This document shows positions 1-5,732 of a stretch of 5,732 nucleotides of DNA, one piece after another. Made by a program: the position numbers and the translations under genes. Position 1 is the first letter of the stretch; each line of letters starts with the position of its first letter. Under the pieces are notes generated by a model that was not told where the DNA came from, did not search any database, and saw only the letters and a list, made by a program, of their open reading frames with translations. Origin of the DNA: Acidobacteriota bacterium (GTDB lineage Bacteria; Acidobacteriota; Terriglobia; Terriglobales; Acidobacteriaceae); the NCBI GenBank assembly GCA_021779695.1, contig JAJYAE010000288.1:1-5732 (forward strand), read 5' to 3'.

Positions 1-914
1 TCGTCGATGACGGGGTTGACCTCGACCATTTCGAAGCTGACCATGCCGCCGTGGTCGGCGATAATCTCCATGGCGAGGTGGGCCTCGCGGTAGGTGGCGC
101 CGCCGCGGACGGGCGTGCCGACGCCAGGCGCATCTTCGGGGTCGATCCAGTCCATGTCGAGCGAGACGTGGTAGCCGGCGGTGTCGCGTGCGGCGGCGCG
201 CAGGGCATCTTCCATGACGGCGCGCATGCCGCGCTCGTCGATGTCGCGCATGGTGTAGACCTCAGTGAGGCCGGCGCGGCGGATGTTCTCGCGCTCGGTG
301 GCGTCGATGTCGCGCACGCCGATGAGGACGGTGTTTTCCGGAGCAATCTTCGGCGCGTAACCGAAGATGTGGGTGAGCGGCTCGGGTCCGAGGCCGAGCA
401 GGGCGGCGAGCGGCATGCCGTGGACGTTGCCGGAGGGCGAGGTCTCTGGCGTGTTGATGTCGGAGTGGGCGTCGATCCACAGAAGCCCGATCTTCTGGTT
501 GCTGCGCCGGTAAAACTCCGATACGCCAGAGATGGAACCGGCTGCGATGGAGTGGTCACCGCCGAGAACGAGCGGCGTAAGGCCTTCTTCGAGCGTCTCG
601 ACCACCGCTTCTGCGGTGCGCGTGCAGGTCTCGGCAATTTCCTTCAGATAGCGGGCTTTGCGGTCGCCGTAGCCCTGGGTCTCGGCGATTTCGACGCGGA
701 TGTTGCCGCCATCGACAACATGGTGGCCGAGAGCCTCGAGGCGCGCCTCAAGGCCAGCGACCCGCATGGCCGAGGGTCCCATGTCGACGCCGCGGCGGCT
801 GGCGCCCATGTCGAGGGGCACACCGAGGACGCGGATCTTTCGGGTGGGCTGGAGCTGATTGCCACTCATCGAGAACGAAGCCTGCACGACCAATCCAGCA
901 CTGCCCTTCGCCAT
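1..914 (-). CDS. rocF: Arginase (3' end cut by the window edge)
   Basis: Arginase hydrolyses L-arginine to L-ornithine and urea with a binuclear Mn2+ centre in the cytoplasm. I translated this frame by hand: 304 codons plus two bases are present, open to position 1. The family is usually about 300-310 residues, and this protein has an N-terminal extension of roughly 20 residues, so about 25 C-terminal residues probably lie outside. Metal-ligand motifs are intact: GGDHS (His121), DAHSD (Asp148, His150, Asp152), SLDMD (Asp253, Asp255). The stretch NTPETSPSGNVHGMPLA (154-170) and DAPGVGTP (261-268) are characteristic of arginases rather than agmatinases. Asn154, Ser161 and His165 align with the substrate-contact residues and general acid of rat arginase at a constant offset of 24. 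Glu298 lies in the ExNP motif. The ATG at 914 is chosen because a GGGGAGGG Shine-Dalgarno lies just upstream; Met16 (869) is an alternative without a clear ribosome site. It diverges from the cyclase gene. Confidence 0.94.
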   Translation of the reverse strand, partial: MAKGSAGLVVQASFSMSGNQLQPTRKIRVLGVPLDMGASRRGVDMGPSAMRVAGLEARLEALGHHVVDGGNIRVEIAETQGYGDRKARYLKEIAETCTRTAEAVVETLEEGLTPLVLGGDHSIAAGSISGVSEFYRRSNQKIGLLWIDAHSDINTPETSPSGNVHGMPLAALLGLGPEPLTHIFGYAPKIAPENTVLIGVRDIDATERENIRRAGLTEVYTMRDIDERGMRAVMEDALRAAARDTAGYHVSLDMDWIDPEDAPGVGTPVRGGATYREAHLAMEIIADHGGMVSFEMVEVNPVID

Positions 915-923
915 GGGACTGTA

Positions 924-931
924 CCCTCCCC
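924..931 (-). promoter_or_regulatory. Ribosome binding site of the arginase gene
   Basis: On the minus strand this reads GGGGAGGG, with the GGAGG core about 10 bases before the ATG at 914. It supports that start over the internal Met16 codon and therefore the N-terminal extension of the protein. Confidence 0.7.
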
Positions 932-988
932 GCCGAATGAGTGTATCCCAGGGCGGGAGAGTCTGGCATGTAAGCGGAGGCGTACGGC

Positions 989-1026
989 TTTGGTAACCAA
1001 AAGTCAAAACTTTTGGAGGATTCCAA
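989..1026. promoter_or_regulatory. Cluster of overlapping inverted repeats, possible operator
   Basis: Three inverted repeats overlap in 38 bases. TTTGGT/ACCAAA is centred on one base (989-1001). CCAAAAGT/ACTTTTGG is a perfect 8-bp repeat with a four-base centre (997-1016). TTGGA/TCCAA has a four-base centre (1013-1026). The half-sites alternate TTGG, CCAA, TTGG, CCAA. The middle palindrome covers the best -35-like hexamer for arginase (TTGACT, minus strand), the position expected of a repressor operator. It has no T-run after it and lies between divergent starts, so a terminator is unlikely. No known regulator's site is recognised; the regulatory role is inferred. Confidence 0.4.
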
Positions 1027-1080
1027 GAACGGGTATCTGACCTGAAAGATGTAATTGATGAGATGTTGTTAATAGTAAGA

Positions 1081-1138
1081 TAAGCCGAGTTCAACGCTGC
1101 GCAAGAACTGCTGTATGTGGCTGATGGGGGTCGGCTTA
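1081..1138. repeat. Long-spaced 8-bp inverted repeat in cyclase leader
   Basis: TAAGCCGA (1081-1088) and TCGGCTTA (1131-1138) are perfect reverse complements separated by 42 bases. Inside them, AGTTC (1088-1092) and GAACT (1105-1109) form a smaller inverted repeat; it shares A1088 with the outer arm. The repeat ends 40 bases before the cyclase ATG, so if transcription starts upstream of 1081 the leader RNA could fold into a branched hairpin. An 8-bp match in 264 bases can arise by chance, and no riboswitch class is recognised. Confidence 0.35.
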
Positions 1139-1161
1139 CAGAGCGTTAGCAACATGCTGCA

Positions 1162-1170
1162 AGGGAAGGA
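1162..1170 (+). promoter_or_regulatory. Ribosome binding site of the cyclase gene
   Basis: AGGGAAGGA lies eight bases before the ATG at 1179 and supports that start. A competing signal exists: GGAGAGG (1241-1247) lies six bases before an in-frame GTG at 1254. That start would leave the signal peptide without its positively charged N-region, so it is less likely. Confidence 0.6.
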
Positions 1171-1178
1171 CAGGGGCG

Positions 1179-3584
1179 ATGCGCAAGGCAGGGCGGACCG
1201 GACTGCAAGGTGCAGAACCGGCGAGACACCCGGCCGCACGGGAGAGGTTTCTCGTGGGGGCGCTGCTCAGCGCGCTCCTGATGGCCCCGGGCGCGGCGCC
1301 CGCCCAGGCCGCACCGGACCAGCCCCTGAACACAATTCATGCGATTCAAAGCCTAAGCAATGCAGAGGCGGGCAAGGGCCTTCCAGTTTCCTTTGAGGGA
1401 ACTGTGACCTATTTCCGTGGCTATGAGCAGATGTTGTACGTCCAGAACGGGGACCAGGCGGTATTTGTCCAGTCGCCGGCGGGGACTCAGTTGGAGCCCG
1501 GCGATGTGGTGCAGGTGAATGGCAAGACCCTGGCTGGATTTCGACCGAGTGTGGCCGCCGAGAGCGTCACGGTGGTGGGTCACGCCCCGCTGCCTTCGCC
1601 GGTGGAGGCGTCGTTTGACGAGCTGATTCGAGCGGATCTGGATGCGCGGCTGGTTGAGGTCTTTGGTGTGGTGCGCGATGCCGAAACGATCGAGAACTCG
1701 GGCGTGCGGAGTACGCTGCTGGACCTGCATGTGGAAGGCGGGGAGATCGGCGTCACGGTGGACGTGGATAATCCTGATTTGCTGGGCAACCTGCTGGATG
1801 CACAGGTTGCGATCACGGGCGCGGTTTCAGGACGGTTTGATGGGAAGATGCAACAGACGGGGATCCTGTTGCATGCGGCATCGATGGCCAATGTGCAGGT
1901 GTTGCGGTACGCGGGCTCAAACCCGTGGAATCTGCCAGTGACGCCGATGGACCGGATTCTGACCTCTTACCACGTTAGCAATCTGAGCCAGCGGATTCGA
2001 GTGCATGGAACGATCACCTACTACGAGCCGGGGTCCATGGTGGTTCTGCAGGATGGACTGAAAAGCCTGTGGGTCATGACGTCGACAATGGCTGCCTTGC
2101 AGGTGGGAGACGCGGCTGATGCCACCGGATTCCCGGATGTGCACGACGGATTTCTTGCACTGACCGGCGCACAGGTGCGCGACCTGGGTGAGAAGGAACC
2201 GATTGCGCCCAAGGCGAGCACCTGGGATGCCTTGTCGAGCAGCCGGAATATTTTTGATCTGGTGTCGATTGAGGGCGAGGTTTTGGCGCAGGTGCGGGGA
2301 GCGAGCCAGGATGAGTACATTCTGAAGGCGGACGGCAACCTGTTTTCGGCCATTTACCGGCATCCTCCCGGAGGGACGGGAGCCCTGTTTTCGTTGGCGC
2401 CGATGCGGCGGCTGCAGCCGGGGTCGCAAGTGCGCGTAACGGGTGTTTGCTTCATGTCGAACTCGACTTCCCTGGGCGAACGCGCACCATTCAATCTTTT
2501 GCTGCGCTCGTCGAATGATCTGACGGTGGTGTCGGGCCCGCCGTGGTCGACGGCGCATAATCTCTTTCGGCTGGTGGAACTGCTGGCTGCGATTGTGCTG
2601 ATTGTGACGATGTGGGGATGGACCCTGCGCCGCAAAGTGCGCCAGCAGACCGCTGCAATCCGTGGGCGCATTGAAGCAGAGGCAACCCAGGAGCGGCGTC
2701 TTGTGCAGCTGGAACAATGGCGCAGCCGGATTCTGGAAGATATCAATAGCTCGCGTCCCCTGGGTGAGATTCTGGAACACATCATGGAGATGGTTTCGTT
2801 CATGCTGCGGGGCGCATCCTGCTGGTGCGAACTGGCCGATGGAACGCGGTATGGCAAGACGCCGATTCATCGCAGCGGCATGCGCGTCATCGGCAAGGAG
2901 ATTTCCGCGCCGACCGGCGGAGTGCAGGGCATTCTGCACGCTGCCCTGAAGAGCCAGCCGGCCAATGCGCAGGACGAATCCGCGGCGCTGGCGCAAGGCG
3001 TGCGCCTCGCATCGCTGGCCATGGAGACGCGCAAGCTCTATTCCGACCTGGTGTATCGCTCCGAGTTCGATTTGCTGACGGACGTGTATAACCGCTTCTC
3101 GCTGGAGAAGTATCTGGAAGAACAGATTGAGAAGGCGCGTGAGCGGTCGTCGGTGTTAGGCCTGATCTATCTGGACCTGGACGAGTTCAAGCAGGTGAAC
3201 GACATGTACGGCCATCATGTGGGCGACCTGTATCTGCAGGAGGTCGCGGCGCGGATGCGGCGGCAATTGCGGACCGGCGACATGCTGGCGCGACTGGGTG
3301 GCGACGAGTTCGCAGCGCTGGTGCCCGTGGTGCGCAGCCAGGCAGACGTGGAAGAGATCTGCCAGCGGCTGGAGCACTGCTTTGACGCGCCGTTTGAGGT
3401 GGACGCCTACCTGCTGCGGGGCTCAGCGAGCATGGGCATTGCCCTGTATCCGATCGACGGGACGACGCCGGAGATGCTGCTGAAGGCTGCGGATACAGCG
3501 ATGTACATTGCGAAGGAGAACAAGCGTCACACTGGAATCATGCCTTCTCAGAATGCGACGCCAGGGCTGCCCTTCCGGGATTAG
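1179..3584 (+). CDS. Membrane diguanylate cyclase (GGDEF) with periplasmic beta-rich sensor
   Basis: This 801-residue protein should make c-di-GMP from two GTP on the cytoplasmic side of the inner membrane. Residues 1-44 look like a signal peptide: a basic N-region, a hydrophobic core near 24-36 and an AQA cleavage site. Residues about 51-455 are predicted extracytoplasmic and fall into about four OB-like beta modules (51-139, 140-242, 255-337, 340-455). Modules one and three share a pattern (EGTVTYF at 73-79, HGTITYY at 276-282, each followed by a hydrophobic strand). A transmembrane helix spans about 465-483, then a basic coiled-coil linker (484-515) and a degenerate GAF-like segment (about 516-615) containing CWCE. 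The GGDEF domain starts near 629: LDLDEF (Asp666, metal), ND at 674-675, GD at 682-683, and intact GGDEF at 707-711. RTGD at 698-701 sits exactly five residues before it, the canonical I-site, so product inhibition is predicted. There is no EAL or HD-GYP domain. The sensor ligand is unknown. The gene is followed by a strong terminator. Confidence 0.93.
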   Translation: MRKAGRTGLQGAEPARHPAARERFLVGALLSALLMAPGAAPAQAAPDQPLNTIHAIQSLSNAEAGKGLPVSFEGTVTYFRGYEQMLYVQNGDQAVFVQSPAGTQLEPGDVVQVNGKTLAGFRPSVAAESVTVVGHAPLPSPVEASFDELIRADLDARLVEVFGVVRDAETIENSGVRSTLLDLHVEGGEIGVTVDVDNPDLLGNLLDAQVAITGAVSGRFDGKMQQTGILLHAASMANVQVLRYAGSNPWNLPVTPMDRILTSYHVSNLSQRIRVHGTITYYEPGSMVVLQDGLKSLWVMTSTMAALQVGDAADATGFPDVHDGFLALTGAQVRDLGEKEPIAPKASTWDALSSSRNIFDLVSIEGEVLAQVRGASQDEYILKADGNLFSAIYRHPPGGTGALFSLAPMRRLQPGSQVRVTGVCFMSNSTSLGERAPFNLLLRSSNDLTVVSGPPWSTAHNLFRLVELLAAIVLIVTMWGWTLRRKVRQQTAAIRGRIEAEATQERRLVQLEQWRSRILEDINSSRPLGEILEHIMEMVSFMLRGASCWCELADGTRYGKTPIHRSGMRVIGKEISAPTGGVQGILHAALKSQPANAQDESAALAQGVRLASLAMETRKLYSDLVYRSEFDLLTDVYNRFSLEKYLEEQIEKARERSSVLGLIYLDLDEFKQVNDMYGHHVGDLYLQEVAARMRRQLRTGDMLARLGGDEFAALVPVVRSQADVEEICQRLEHCFDAPFEVDAYLLRGSASMGIALYPIDGTTPEMLLKAADTAMYIAKENKRHTGIMPSQNATPGLPFRD

Positions 3585-3672
3585 CGTGGGCGCGTGAACC
3601 CCTGACAAGATGGGAAAGAGCAAAAGGCCCGGCGGGTTGCCGGGCCTTTTGTGTTGAAGGTGGTCAGCGGAG
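3585..3672. other. Convergent intergenic spacer
   Basis: These 88 bases separate the stop codons of the cyclase gene and rpoC. Apart from the bidirectional terminator I see no gene or other signal in them. Confidence 0.8.
3621..3651. terminator. Bidirectional intrinsic terminator
   Basis: A perfect 13-bp stem (3621-3633 with 3639-3651) closes a five-base loop, GGGTT. The stem core is GGCCCGGC/GCCGGGCC, flanked by AAAA on the left and TTTT on the right, giving a short U-run on either strand. It lies 37 bases after the cyclase stop and 22 bases after the rpoC stop, so it can end both convergent transcripts. The U-runs are only four long, but the stem is very GC-rich. Confidence 0.92.

Positions 3673-5732
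<2,060 letters not shown>

Larger units (their letters stand above)
915..1178. other. Divergent intergenic region between arginase and cyclase genes
   Basis: These 264 bases lie between two divergent starts and must contain the promoters for both unless transcription reads in from elsewhere. The stretch about 989-1083 is clearly more AT-rich than the coding DNA around it. No consensus promoter stands out. For arginase, TTGACT on the minus strand (1007-1002) is a good -35, but the hexamer 17 bases on (TACGCC, 984-979) is a poor -10; TACACT (945-940) is a better -10 without a good -35. For the cyclase, TTGATG (1055-1060) and TAAGAT (1076-1081) are four-of-six matches but only 15 bases apart. 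I see no convincing small gene or RNA gene here; an ATG frame beginning at 1115 runs into the cyclase gene and looks like a shadow. Confidence 0.6.

Noticed and set aside
51..1040. Long open frame of 329 codons on the plus strand opposite the arginase gene
   Set aside because: It is antisense to a gene with all arginase motifs intact. Its product is rich in Gly, Ala, Val and Asp with no recognisable domain, as expected for the complement of a GC-rich coding frame.
1055..1178. A c-di-GMP riboswitch in the cyclase leader
   Set aside because: I looked for the conserved pieces of the GEMM-type c-di-GMP aptamer and did not see them; only simple inverted repeats are present.
1254..1256. Alternative GTG start for the cyclase, preceded by GGAGAGG at six bases
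   Set aside because: Starting here would remove all positive charges before the hydrophobic core of the signal peptide, while the ATG at 1179 has its own good ribosome site.
1917..2996. Open frame of 359 codons on the minus strand inside the cyclase gene
   Set aside because: It lies wholly within the cyclase gene, has an Arg/His/Gln-rich composition and no recognisable domain, and I saw no ribosome site or context that would favour it.

Overview
The window holds the end or whole of three protein genes. An arginase gene runs on the minus strand and leaves at the left edge. A complete gene for a membrane-bound diguanylate cyclase lies on the plus strand. The C-terminal half of rpoC runs on the minus strand and leaves at the right edge. 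The GC-rich DNA, a beta-prime subunit of the Gram-negative type, and a GGDEF protein with tandem beta-rich periplasmic modules preceding a 'CWCE' linker region together suggest an Acidobacteriota genome (Terriglobia-like). That placement rests on my memory of family architecture, not on a search, and is moderately confident.

Layout. Positions 1-914 (minus) encode arginase; all metal-binding motifs are present and only the last few dozen residues are missing. Positions 915-1178 are a divergent intergenic region that is more AT-rich than the genes. It contains a chain of overlapping inverted repeats built from TTGG/CCAA half-sites, and a separate 8-bp inverted repeat closer to the cyclase gene. 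Positions 1179-3584 (plus) encode an 801-residue protein with a signal peptide, about four beta-rich OB-like modules outside the membrane, one transmembrane helix, a short coiled coil, a degenerate GAF-like region and a canonical GGDEF domain with an I-site. Positions 3585-3672 separate two convergent genes and carry a near-ideal bidirectional terminator. Positions 3673-5732 (minus) encode RNA polymerase beta-prime from just before the F-loop to the C-terminus.

How the genes relate. They do not form an operon: arginase and the cyclase diverge, and the cyclase and rpoC converge. The cyclase probably senses something in the periplasm and makes c-di-GMP inside the cell, with product feedback through its RxxD site. 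Arginase and rpoC are ordinary metabolic and core genes. I found no mobile element, CRISPR array, tRNA or rRNA gene, and no clear new system. The most distinctive items are the sensor half of the cyclase and the palindrome cluster between the divergent genes.
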